Source: Lunularia cruciata
Lineage: Eukaryota > Streptophyta > Marchantiopsida > Lunulariales > Lunulariaceae
Assembly: GCA_948567375.1 (NCBI GenBank)
Contig: OX419755.1
Coordinates: forward strand, 36,337,001-36,401,000
Length of the DNA: 64,000 nucleotides
Direction of reading: 5' to 3'
Every line of letters starts with the position of its first letter. The first letter of the stretch is position 1. This document shows, in pieces, positions 22,143-34,500 of the stretch. The translations under genes and the position numbers were made by a program. A model generated the notes under the pieces. It was not told the origin of the DNA. It did no database searches and saw only the letters and a list, made by a program, of their open reading frames with translations.

Positions 22143-23453
22143 TTGGAGCTTAGATACCTTCTTTGTGTATGGGAGGATGGTAGAGTGCAAGTAGTACCAC
22201 TTCCATCTCTAAGACTAAAGTTGGTACGTCATGCTCATAATGAACTAGGACATTTTGGAGTAAAACATACATATAATTTACTCCAAAGCCATTATTGGTG
22301 GTTTGGTATGCAAACTAATGTACAACAATTTGTTGCAAAATGTACAATTTGTGACCAAGTTAGAGCATCATTTAATGCTCCTACACCATAGTTACAGCCA
22401 TTACCTATCCTAGGATTGGGTTACCATTGGATTTTGGACTTTGCTAGACCTTTACCATTGATTGTGAGACATCATATGTATGTTTTGGTTAAAGTGGAGC
22501 ACTCTTCCAAATGGATTGAGTCGGTGGCACTTGTTGATAAGTCCAATGAAGGGACAACTTATTTGTTCTTGGATCGGGTTCTTAGTCATTTTTGGTGCAC
22601 CACTTGAGGTTTTGAATAATTAAGGTATAGAGTTTTTGGGAAGTTTTAGGTCTTTTGTGACAAGGCCTTGATTGATTATTGTACTACCTCCCTACATCAC
22701 CCTAAGACAAATGGCTTAGCAAAGAGAGTGGTTCAAATGGTGAAGAGAGGATTGCATAAGTATAGTTTATAGAGAAGTCACTTGGGAGATTGGGATCTCC
22801 AATTACCTTGGTTGGCCATGGGCTATCGGTTCAGCTGGTAAGCCTCCTTAGCATCCCTCTCTCCTTACTTTCTACTCTATAGACAAGATCCAAAATTACC
22901 TATAGCCATTCATCATGATGTTATTCTAGTTTTGGACTTGGATGATCTAGACATATGGGTGAGCATATGTTCTCAATTGGTAGAGATCCTTAAGAGAGTG
23001 ATGCGAATGGCCTTTGAGAACTTAGCTATTGCTCAGCATAGGGATACCTTACACTATGCTACTATTCAAGGTGGGGGTAATAGATTCTTGATCCATCAAT
23101 TTCATCCAAGTGGCTATGTATATCTATAATAGATTGCACTAACAACACTTGATGTAACTACATGTCGCACTATCTTGAGAATGCACAACATTTTTCCTTC
23201 CAAAGTCTTCATGTTAGAAGGACATGATGATATATTTTAGAAGGAACATGTGTGCAATTGTATGTTATGCTACCTCCCAAACATTGATGGCATTATGGAC
23301 CCAAGCTTAGCACTTCTAAGTGCAGGCTTGCGGTGTATGTTATGTGGCTCTTTTGGTAGATGTGCTGCTATGTTGGTGTGTGAAATATTTTCAAGAGGAT
23401 GGCTTATGGCATGTTTGACTCCTCCCCTCATGATGGTTCCTTAAGGACAATAG
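22143..23453 (+). pseudogene. Element C, integrase with a C-terminal PHD-like zinc finger
   Basis: The integrase zinc-binding region is intact (HNELGHFGVKH ... CTICDQ, 22230-22360). The core keeps the first catalytic Asp (ILDFARP near 22430), but the second reads N-N-stop-G-I-E-F and the third reads GLAKRVVQ where Glu is expected. After the core, LDLDDLDIW and MAFENLAIAQHRDTLHYAT mark a long C-terminal region. It ends with CMLCGS...LVC...RGW..ACLTPPL...VP (about 23325-23440), a PHD-like finger whose Cys and His ligands are partly lost. A PHD finger would be a chromatin reader, taking the place of the chromodomain in A and B. Confidence 0.75.
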
Positions 23454-23644
23454 TTATATCCTAGATGTCCTTGATTTATAGCTAGTTCATCCTTTATGTG
23501 GTATAGATTGTAGACAAGTGACTAACAATAGGGCTCAATAGCACTCGGCTCTTGATCTTTCCACACCAAAGGGCATATCATCATATACTTGGAGTAGATG
23601 GCTATCTGGAGCTAGAGGGACCTAACTGCCAACTAGGAGAGCAA

Positions 23645-24296
23645 TTGTGGCACTTTAGAGTTCATGTATGACTTATGTGTGAGTTGTGCTTTAATAGTAT
23701 GTGATATTGACAATGGTTTATGCTGTATAGCAATGTACATAGGCATGATAACTATCATGATATTTGTAGTGCTAAAGTTAGTTTGCTCAGACGTTGGAGT
23801 GGTAGTGTTGGCAATCATAATTATTTTGGTAGTTGATCTTGGACTACTTGATGATGGCCAGATTTCATGTTAGAACTACTGATCACATGGTGAGACCCAC
23901 CGTCACTTGCACCATCAGATGTACCATCAATGGCACCATTAGGATTGGAGACCTAGGTCAAGTAGAGTGGTATAGTTTAAAGTGAAGCTCTAGAGAGGTC
24001 ACTTCTTTGATGTTGAGCCTTTGAGTTCTTGGCTATGGTGGATAGAGGCCGGCAAGTGTCATATAAAGTCTCTTAGCTAGAGTGGGTGTGGCTTTATTGT
24101 AATGAATGCTTGATTGTTGGCAAATTATTGAGTGGAGGATTGAGTACAAAGCTGATTTGAGTATGATTCAAGTAAAAGAGTTGAACTTATTATTGCGGCA
24201 CTTTAGAGTTCATGTATGATTTATGTATTAATTGTGCTTATATAGTGTGCAATGTTGACAAAAATGTATGTTGTGTAGCAATGTATATATGCATGA
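23645..24296 (+). repeat. Pair of 104-bp direct repeats
   Basis: 23645-23748 and 24193-24296 match at roughly 85 percent by eye (both contain GGCACTTTAGAGTTCATG) and start 548 bp apart. They lie just beyond the coding end of element C and may be part of its LTR. Confidence 0.75.
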
Positions 24297-25910
24297 CATA
24301 GAGTTTCTAGGGGATTTTATTCTAGATTAAATTAGGGTGGGACTTCCATCTTGGACTTTGCATAGTTGAAATGAGTTGGTCTATAAGAGATGTCAAAAGC
24401 CTTTTGGCTTGATCAAGTTAGGTGATCTTTGATAAATAGGTGGTAAAGGTAGATAGATTTGACTTGACCTTGGAATATATTGTAATTTTAATTAGATTAT
24501 AGATTCAAAAAGCCTATGCTCAAAAGCTTTCAAGGAGGTATATGAGGCCATAAACCTAGGTAAAGGCTCACAAACATAATTTAATTTGAGTAAATAGATT
24601 TTACCAAGTTACAAAAGCACTTACAAGTATACATTTGGTGAATATATAAGGAGAGGCTTAAGAGAGAAAAGATATCAATCATTTAGTGAGCTTGGAGCAC
24701 AAAATGAGTAAGGTAAATGAAGCTTTGTGAGTACTAGCTATATCTAACAAGCAAAGAGTGAGGTTTATTACTTGAGAAGCACATTTTTATAGTTGTTGGA
24801 GGAACCTTTAACTCAAAAGGACCCCTATGATAAGTAATAATGAAGTACCTTCTATGTTGAAGTTGGTGAAATCTTTCATTATGAATTGTTTCAAGAAGTT
24901 ATAGCACAAGAACTGATTTAGTGAATGAATACAGATTTTGAAAGTGAGTGATGGATTTCATTTTGAGTTGTTAACCTTGATGGTGCTTGATACCAAATTT
25001 TCTTTCTTTTAGCAAGTAATGCTTATATGAATTGTCACTAGAGGTATCTCTAAGGTAAGAAATAGATATATATTGATGTTGCACTATTCCCATTTCCAAA
25101 CTAGTGTAGAGGAAAGGACCTAATGGGTTAGAAGCTCATTTTCATCCAAAGATTCTTTTTATTTGTTAAGTTTATGATATTTTCCTTTCAAATTTACAAA
25201 ATCTCCTTTTCCTTTGTCTCATCATTTTCCTCTTGTTTTTTTTTAGGAAACTAGCTATTGCTTAGTTGTGCTTACTCTATCATGCAATGTAGACCAATAG
25301 ATTGAGCAAGATCTTATTGAAAAGGAAATACTTATTACTATTTTTCTGGGAAGCTGAGCTAACATTAAGATGTTTTTGCATCATCCTTAGCTTGCTAACC
25401 TTTCCATGTCGATTGGTTGTGTGTTGTACAATACGGTAATTTTTTGGGATCTACAATGCACATTGTGCAAGGAACTTGTTGTTATTACCTTGGAAGAAGA
25501 AGATGTTTCCCAAGTGAAGAAGACAACTTATGCTTTTCATGCAGTGCAAGATAGCAAAAATAGGTGTTATATCTCAACTTGCATGCATCTTTGCTCATGA
25601 GACTCTTTCATAGAATTCTAGAACTTTTTCTACCACAATTTGAAGGATATGAAGGCCTATTTTCTTTAGTCATTGAGTAAAAGTAGATAGAAGTTGAGTA
25701 GATGGATGCATCTTTGAGGTCCTGTTGGAACTCAACATGGTTATTTTCAAGAACCAAAGATTGAGCTACAAAAGATAACCTTTGACTATCATAATGTATT
25801 TGATGAGATGATGAAAATCAAAATCCATAAATTTGGAGGTCCAAAGATATGGAGCTCATAATAGATAAGATCAATCAATATCACTTTTGGTAGCCAAACA
25901 TATATGTAAA

Positions 25911-26144
25911 CTCATATTGAAACACAAAAGGCTCATCTTGGTGGTTGATAAAGATGAATATTTGACCAAGGCTGACTGGATTAACACCCACTAAGGATTT
26001 TGCTATTCTATATTGTGGATGCGAGCTCAAATTTTATTGAAACTCAAAAAACTGATCTTGGTGGTTGATAATGATGAATATTTGACAAACATTGATTGGA
26101 TTAACATCCACTAAGGATTTTGCAATTCCATACTGTGGATGGGA
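25911..26144 (+). repeat. Tandem repeat, two units of about 117 bp
   Basis: 25911-26025 and 26026-26144 are adjacent diverged copies sharing ATCTTGGTGGTTGATAA and CACTAAGGATTTTGC or close variants. No coding role is visible. Confidence 0.8.
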
Positions 26145-29100
26145 ATAATAGTAGACTAGTACGGTAGAAGTTATTGCAAGCACATACAAGTACTTACCTC
26201 CACATGGTCTTCTACTTGGTCAAGATGTTTGTTAGGTTGACCAAGCTAGCGGAGAGCATGATAATAACACAAACAAGCAAATCCAATAAAGAGATACATT
26301 TAGATAGAAGATCAATTGCTTCCATAGCAAGATCAAGGAAAGTAATTTTGTATTTGGTTTGACTTTCACATACTTTATAGAATAAAGCATATAAAAGTTA
26401 AAGCAATTTTGTATGTGATTTTTATGTCTAATGGTAACAATTGGTAATTTCCATTTGGCGCTAGGTGAGATCTAAATATGCAAAATATTATGTTTTGTAA
26501 GTGGGAGAAGAAATTTTGCAAAGTAAAAAATTGGTTGGTAGAAGCAAAAGATGCCAACACTCCTAGAATATAAAAGAAGATGGACATGAAGTTGACTTTG
26601 TGGAGACCTCTCAAAACTTAAGTGTCTTTTTTGCAAATTGAGGTCAAGCAATTGAGCTTGGATGGGATAGCCATTGAGGTATAGTGCTTGCATTCATGAT
26701 AACATTCCATACTCCATTGTAATAGTTAGACTGTTAGACTCTTTTCCTAGACTCTTGGTAAGTTTGTAAGTTTCTTATTTGAGTTTGCATCTTTTGAGTC
26801 AAATTGTAGATTTTAGATTAATGATTGATTCTCAAATTTGTATGTGAGCTAAAGATGGGGTAGTATTGTGTTCCTATATCGGAAAGACCTCCAATAATAC
26901 ATGTGATTTTGCTTATTGAGTAAAGAATTTGTGAAGAACAACATAGGAGACAACAAAAGATGTACCTCATGACAAAGATATTGAACATCTAGATTGTGGG
27001 AGTAGAAATTTCTCAAGATTTTTGCAATATCTTTTGTGGATATGTACAATAGAGTGAAGCTTCAAGTTACTTTCCAATAAAAAGCTCTTATCCCAAAGGT
27101 TAACAAGAGAGAGAAAAAGGAGAGACCAACTGTAGAAAATAACATTGTTGAGGATGCAAGCAATGAGGTAGACTCTTCAATTAAGATTTCTCTTTACTTT
27201 TGCTACATTGAATGGATTGATGTGAATACAATTTTTTTCAATCTTTTTGCAAATTTCCAAATATTATCAATGCAGTAATGTGTAGAGCTATGTGCATAAG
27301 ACTTCCAAACTCTTATTTATTTATAGTTATTAATTATGGAATCATTCAATTATCCCATAAGTTAATCCAAAATGTTACTTTCAAAACATACATTTAAATA
27401 AGAATACTTATCTTGTACAGATTTCTGATGCAAAATAAATTCAAAATCCATTTTTTTTATATAATACCTTGACATTAAAAAGTTGTGTAGCTTGTAACCT
27501 AGAATGATGACTTGGGTTTGTGGATGTAATCTTTAGAATAAAAGGCAATTTACATCCTTTTCTAACTTGCAATAAAATTGAGTGCATCCACATCTTACGA
27601 TTTGCCATACAAGGAGAGCCTACTAAAGTCCATGATGCCATTAGAGATTTTGTAGCCTAGATCCTATGATAAACTTGCTCATAGGTTCAGATTGAGCTAT
27701 GGATGGTCCTACCATGCCCACCTCATTGGAAGGTGCGGACAAATATTGTAAAGTTTAGGGATGTCCGACCTATGTGTATAATGTGGCGGTGGAAAAAACC
27801 CACTTTGACTAGAGTCCTTGGCACAAGCTAGCATCATGGTAGGAGCCACAACAATCATCCCCACCAGAGGAAGGAAGACCACTATGCCCCATGGCTTGCC
27901 TCCTACACCTTAGTCGCTCTAGCAATGGAGATTTTTGGCCACCTCCACCATCAATTTGATGGTCTCTTTTGAGAGGTGGCACAGTGCTCATTATAGAGGA
28001 GAGGAGCTTGGCTTTCTCACAGGCCATGCTCACCTCTTATTTTTTGCAGGGTGTCTTCGTCACCCTATAGAGATCATAAATTCTAAGTCTTCATTGATAG
28101 GCATCAGTAGTGAGTACTCCCGTTCTATTGACGGCACTCCACTCACCTTATCCTTGGAGGATCTTTATCACCCCTTGCAATTACAGGTTCCTATATCACT
28201 CATTTTACATAATTCCAGTGTAGTTTACTCTACATGCTTTGTTCTTTTGCCACGGGGTATAGGGCTTTGTCTTTGCCCATCTGCACACTTTCATAGGTCT
28301 TGGACTCTTCCTCTCTTATTGCACTTGTATTCTTTTTTTGCCTTTTCCTTCAGTATATCTTGAGCCTGTTGGCCATTTTAATTTGGTTCTGCTGTCGACC
28401 ATGTAATATGAGAGCTAGGAAGGTTTATTTAAACCCCGGTACGCCATCAGACTGGGAGAACGTTGGATGTTTAGACACATGTATGGTTTGTCGGATCCAT
28501 GTTCTAGTGAATGTGATACATTCAAAATTAATCGTAAGACCGCGAGCGAGTCTTTACTGACTATCGAATGCGATGATCAAAATTTGAAAATGTACTTTAT
28601 CAACTGTAAAAAGGCAAGATTGTTAAATGTGCTGGTTGTCCTACAACCTCAACATTGTGGTCTTTCGGGACTCGGATGAAAGATTAGCTCAAATCATCGT
28701 TGTCAGCTTTGAGAATGCTGGTGATCCCCATGGTTTAATTTCTAAAATCTAATGGAGAAAGAGATAAAGTAAAGAAAAGCGGCTTTGATAAGAAAATGCA
28801 TGCTTGGAAGTTGGGGACTTAAGGGTTGAAGTAAAAGTTGTTCGACGTCTAATCTCCAAGTACTCAAGAACATCAATGTATTCTTCTAGAGTGGTTCCAA
28901 AGAATATTCACAGTTATAAACAGCATTTTATCATATCCCATGTATGAGAGTACACCATGCCTCCTTAGTTCTAGTACTGCACTATGTACAACATGCTACT
29001 CTAAATTTTTCATATTGAGAAGTATCATCTTATCTTATCTACAGTACTGTGGTTAGATTACTGTGTGCATATAACTTGGTGATGGATCTCACATACGCAG

Positions 29101-31180
29101 ACTGAAGTCAAGCCCATCCAGGCTTTCTACAACTCTGTTGCTAGGAGGGGAACAAGTGGGTAATAACTACTCAAACAATGCTTCACGTTCACTGTTTCGT
29201 GTTAGCTCTAATTGGAACACCAACAAGAGGTTAAATGAAACTGTATCATACAAAACCAACTCTCTTGTGTTCATTGAAGTGGCACTACACTACAAAGTAC
29301 ATTTCTAACATCGTACGATGTTCGAAGCACATCGATATAATTCAGCTATAGTAGTGGATAGCTGTGGATGCGCATGAATAAAGCCAACCTAAAGACATGA
29401 TTTAAGGCGCTGATGTCCTACTTCTCGACACCAGGTCGTGTAGTTGTGAACGTGTCTGTAAACTGGACATACGATTACGGTTACATCAATATGTTTATTG
29501 CGGGCAGAGATGCCTACGGCCCCGTACATTGTAGTACGGTGGTTGTAGAGGTAGAGTCAACCTTGTGGGATGAATAAGAATCAATATTTGAGAGGCAAGA
29601 CAAATCTAATCAATGTAATTTGCTATAAATTGATCAGTCAAATTAAATGAATGTTATAATAAAAACATAAAACATAAATTTATTATATGAAAATAATACG
29701 AAAATATGAAATATTTTCATATTTAGATATATGAAAATAATGTAATATATATTTGAAATTTTAAATGATATTATTCTAAATGTTTTAATTTATTTTAAAT
29801 GAATGTTTTAAATATTTTTAAATATTTTTAATTTCATATTCTAAATATATTATACAAATGACACTAGCTAATACGATAATAATATTTAATTATTTTCCCG
29901 GTTCCTTTATCCCATGGAGTATGACTTGTAAGGTTTGATAAGGTCTTGCGGTCGTTTCGCTATCGGGGCAAGTATTTCACCTCAAGTATTAGACCTCTTT
30001 CTATATAATGGATGGATTTGCGTAGTGGCGGACAGTACACGCTTGAGAACTTTTTGTACATTGCGTCAAACGTTCGAGTTTGGATTTCATAGTACTCCAG
30101 ATATACTACCCTGGTACCAAAGTTACAGTACACTGCAGCTATGACCTTAAGGAGGCTCATATTTAGCTTGACTGCAGTAAGATTTTCTATATCTGTGACG
30201 GTGAAACATCTATTTTACAACCTGAACACTGTCGGTAAAGGGTTCGAGTCGATAAGACCTGTGATTCATGACGGACTTCGAAACGTATGCTTGGATGAGG
30301 GTAGTAAAAGATGTATGATGTTTCGCTGCAACCTAGCCTCACAATAATGTGCGCGTTAACTTAGCCTAGTGTACAAGAGGGTTCTGCCTTGAAGCAACGT
30401 ACCTTGTTCTTCAGCACATGAATACCTTATAAGGTCCACTTTGTAACTACTGTATATTTGGTTTGTTGTTTCACTCCAAAAGTTTGTGTAAGTGAGCTAG
30501 ATGGGATGACGGTTCAAATTGTTCATAGTTTGATCTTGAAAGTTGATTCTGTTGTTTGGAAGAAGAATTAGCAACTAACACAGCTACTCTACAATAATCC
30601 CGACTAACAATGGAGACTAGCATAGACGTAGAGTCCACATTGTTCATTTCATGTGTGAAGTCTGTCATCGTTTGATCGGACACAATCAGTTCTATTCGAT
30701 TATAGACTCTCTGCCAACGAGGTAATTATATCCACTTTCCAGTGACATCCTGCCTAAGCGCAAAGGAGAAACAAGATTGCATGCCAGTTATTGTCTCAGT
30801 GCAAAACAATGCCAAGTTAGACGAGTGCAAAACAATACAGACTGTCCGTCTCGTGTATCTTCACTCGTTGTGAAGACAACAAATTATGCCCAAGCTGATT
30901 TAGGGAGCGAATTCAGAGAAAGACTGAACCGACTGCGGACCCCACACCTACCCCCAAACGTAACACGTGGCCCGATGTGGCACCATGAACAATAGCTGGC
31001 ACGGATGAGTTCGTGCTGGCAACGAGTATTCTTGTCGTGTCTGTGAAGTCCAGTTCCACCATAGAAGTGGGGCGCTTGTCAAGGCTTCAAGTGGGGCGGT
31101 GAAGTTTTCGCTAACTTGGGGTCGGACAAGTCGAAGTGCCAAAGATTAGGGTCAGTTAAGTCAATCTCTGGATTCAATTA

Positions 31181-31559
31181 CAAGCTACTCTCGATAATTG
31201 CAAGTCTTGATAAGTGCAAAGGGTTTGGCTGGGAAGAAAAACAAAAGAGTAATTGCACTCTTCGTAAATGCAATGACCCCGGATAGATGCCCAGTACAGG
31301 TAACTGTATAACTGTAATTGTACGTGTAATTTGCTTCAATGAAAATATTTTATATTCTAATTTAAAATTTTAAAAATCGCAGTATAAATATTTTTAGTCT
31401 CCATCCTACCTAAAACGTTGTCCTTATTCATTCCTTGAATCTCGATAACGACAGTTAAAAAACAATTTGCACTTGTGGATTTTTTGGATAACTGCAAAAC
31501 CTCCCTATATGCAGTCTCGGGCCGGAACGGAGCTTATTGCACGTACTGAGTGTCTACTG
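31181..31559. mobile_element. Probable pogo/Tigger-like non-autonomous element (MITE)
   Basis: The right end reads GAGTGTCTACTG followed by TA, and the left end is TA followed by CAAGCTACTCTCGATAATTG. Reverse-complementing the right end gives CAGTAGACACTC, which aligns with the left end, as expected for pogo-type CAGTAGACTC termini with TA duplications. Both ends carry repeated short TGCAA boxes (GATAATTGCAAG, GATAAGTGCAAA, GTAATTGCACTC, GTAAATGCAATG). No coding sequence lies inside the 379 bp. Confidence 0.5.
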
Positions 31560-34500
31560 TATAATACACATCATGTTTTTGTCCGACTTTACCTGTGAAA
31601 GTATATGGCGATCCTTTGTAGTGGTGGATGCTCTACTTAGTCAGGTATACTACGTTCGAATGGAACTAACTACTTGATGGTGACTCTTGTGGAAAGCGTA
31701 TCGTTCCGGGCAAATCCGTCAGAGACTTTTACCCTTATGGCCCGACGTTTTATACGAAAGGCGTTCTCTTGCTCAAGCGTTAGTCTATTATTTCAGTGTT
31801 AGTCTATTTCGACCTGAATTGAGATTTCTTCCCTTCGGCTAGATACTGTAATTGGTTATACTTATGCTTGAGCTGTCCACACGGTTTCCAAAACCGTACA
31901 TTTGTGCTAATCCTCTGGTGTTAACAGGAATGACCACGATGTTTTTGGAGTTAGTTGTAGTACTAGACTACCCCTTGACGTTTATGTATCAGAACTATTA
32001 CAGTACCTCAAATTGTTTCTTCGCAGGTCATACCGTCTAAACAAACGCATAGTTTATTCAGTCCGCCCATTCTTTCCGTGGAGAAGACGTCTTAACAGAC
32101 TTACATAATCAAAATACCAGAATAAACTTATGAACGAGATCTCTGACCTAATCTTGACATCATATTTGACAGTTCTACTGTTTGTCCCCGGGTTGAACAA
32201 TGATTATATCATCGCTATCCTAGGGGCAAGCTTAGGTAAGGTTCAAACGATCATTTACCCTTGGTGTTCTCTTGACGAGACAGAAGTGCTGGCCAATCGA
32301 AGCACCCTTTTTAGGAATATACCATAAGCTCCATGCACAATCGATGGATGTACACATATAATAGAAAGAATACTCTAAGACGGATTGAACATAGCTATGA
32401 ACAATGAACTGTACGAAGCTGGGCTATGAATTTATTTCTTCTTGTGGTGTTTAAGTTACCGTGTAGTGAAACTTTAGGGAACCACAATAGTGTGGACGAA
32501 TGGCACCAGTACGAACCAATGCCACCAGTATGGATCCTCCTTCAAACTTGATCTGGAGAAGATGGTGGGTTGGACTCTACCCTACCACCTTGCACTACGG
32601 ATTTTACGGATCCAGGGTAGTTGGCGGAAATTAAGATCGATATGTAGGTGAAAGCTTCGAACGTGTAACCTTAACTAGAATGAAAGTTAGAGACCGAAGG
32701 TAAAAGAACTGACATATGAGTGAATACCGTATCTTATGTAAGGAGGAACCATGAGTGACGAAGGTGAATTAGTGTCGTCAATGGAAGGTCGGACTGACAT
32801 CCGAGGAAAGGCCGTACTATGCGAGAAGTGCAATATGCATGTGCGTTGCTCTGGTACAGATGGGCCTATCATTCAGTAGCTCCAGCTCAAAATTGAAGTC
32901 ATATTCTCAAATCACGGAGGAATTTGAACAGAATGCAACCGACAGCGGACTTGTTAAATTAACCAAAGAACCTAGAACTTGAGGATTAAATTAAAATTCG
33001 GCTTGTATATAAAATGTTCCAACCATGTATGAACACTATATATTCGCTGATTGCACCTGTGTACCCATACTTCAATCAGGAAGAAAGCTAGAAAAAGGAT
33101 GAAATCTGCAACAAATAAGCTACAGTAGATTGCCTGACAACAACAGGAGGATAAATACAAACAGAAGCACATCATACCAGAAGCACAAGGTAGTGCGTGG
33201 AGTAGGCATCACTTAGAAGAGTAAACGTAGATTTGATGATCTCTTAATAGGATTCTTCGTGCCTTTTCATCTCATCATTCCGTTGATATGCTAGATTTTT
33301 GTTGAGATATGTTAAGGGCTGTAATCAAGTAGCCGAATATCTGGACAAACGATTTACTTCCATTTGGCGGTTGCCTAGCATAGGTTCCTATTTTACCATG
33401 ATGTAAAATTTCCTTCTGGTTTGTGCATAAAGTATGTACCCGTAACGCAACCACCTTGTGACATATGCTTATGTCGAGGAGGTCCCTCCGAAGTAATTTC
33501 CACCCCTCATGATCACCAGCACCGAAGATCGCAACCATGTAATAAACTTAAATGTGGGGATCAACTAAGGTCCGGAGCTGGTTAACGTTCGTTAACTACA
33601 ATCATAGTGCTGCAAAAGTTAATTATAAGATCGTGGGATAGCTGTTGAGAATTCCCAGAAAGGAACGCTTGGTGTGTTTACATCAAGCCTTCTTTTCTGA
33701 ACCTCTATAGTGAAGGTCCTTGCATAACTTGTGTGGGACATGCTAATGCCTATAGTCGAAACTCCTAACAAGTATTGCACAGAGAAGATAGCAACCCAAG
33801 GTAACAAATGGACTTTGAACAACCAAATTACGTTAGTGGCATGGTTGCAAACCATAATCTGGCGTGCATGCTGGAAAGTCATTGCAACCATGCTGAGAAA
33901 ACACGGGGATTACAGATCGGGGATTGCTGTTCAGCAAGAGCCTGTAGTTCCTGCTGATACTGGAGTCCTACATCGTCGTCAAACAAACTTCAAAGTGTCC
34001 ATATGAGAAGGAAGGTCGTGTAATTCAGTCTTGTCTCCCACAATCTTTTCATCCCTGTGATTCCATCGTGTTGTTTGAGTATGACCGATTGGTACTTTAC
34101 AGGAGGGGACGCAGAAATCTGTGTACATAGCTGGGGTCCAGGAAGTGCTAGTTTAAGCTCTCTAGGACTAACAATGTTGTGGCTGATCTCCTCGTTGAGG
34201 TTGGCACACAGGAAGGAGGGAGAACGAGGCCTGATGTTCTTACAGAAAGAGAGTTGTTGGGATGCCATCATCGCTGAGAATTAACCTTTGTACCCTCAAT
34301 GAGGTAAACAGTCAGTCGCGTAACGAGAAAGAGCGAAGCTCAGTCTGCCGCTGTAACTTGACTACTACCGGGAATCAATCTCTGCATATTCATGCACTCC
34401 TTCTATTTGATAAGGAAGGCAGAAGGGGACAAGCAGCCCTGTGTTTGTATCATCGGTTGAAATGCACTCCAGCCAAAAAGCCCATACTGAACCCGAGGCA

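Larger units (their letters stand above)
23454..28430. other. CpG-poor repeat DNA, probably the end of element C and unclassified repeats
   Basis: No domain is recognised in any frame. CpG is scarce up to about 27.6 kb and then rises. The 3' LTR of C should begin soon after 23453, but no partner LTR was found, so its limits are unknown. Two local repeats are listed separately. Confidence 0.5.

Noticed and set aside
27935-28363. A 142-codon plus-strand frame near the repeat/island border
   Set aside because: No domain and no familiar composition; it lies in repeat-like DNA and overlaps other random frames.
30239-30250. GGTTCGAGTCG, another possible tRNA B box
   Set aside because: No matching A box upstream and no acceptor stem; a chance match.
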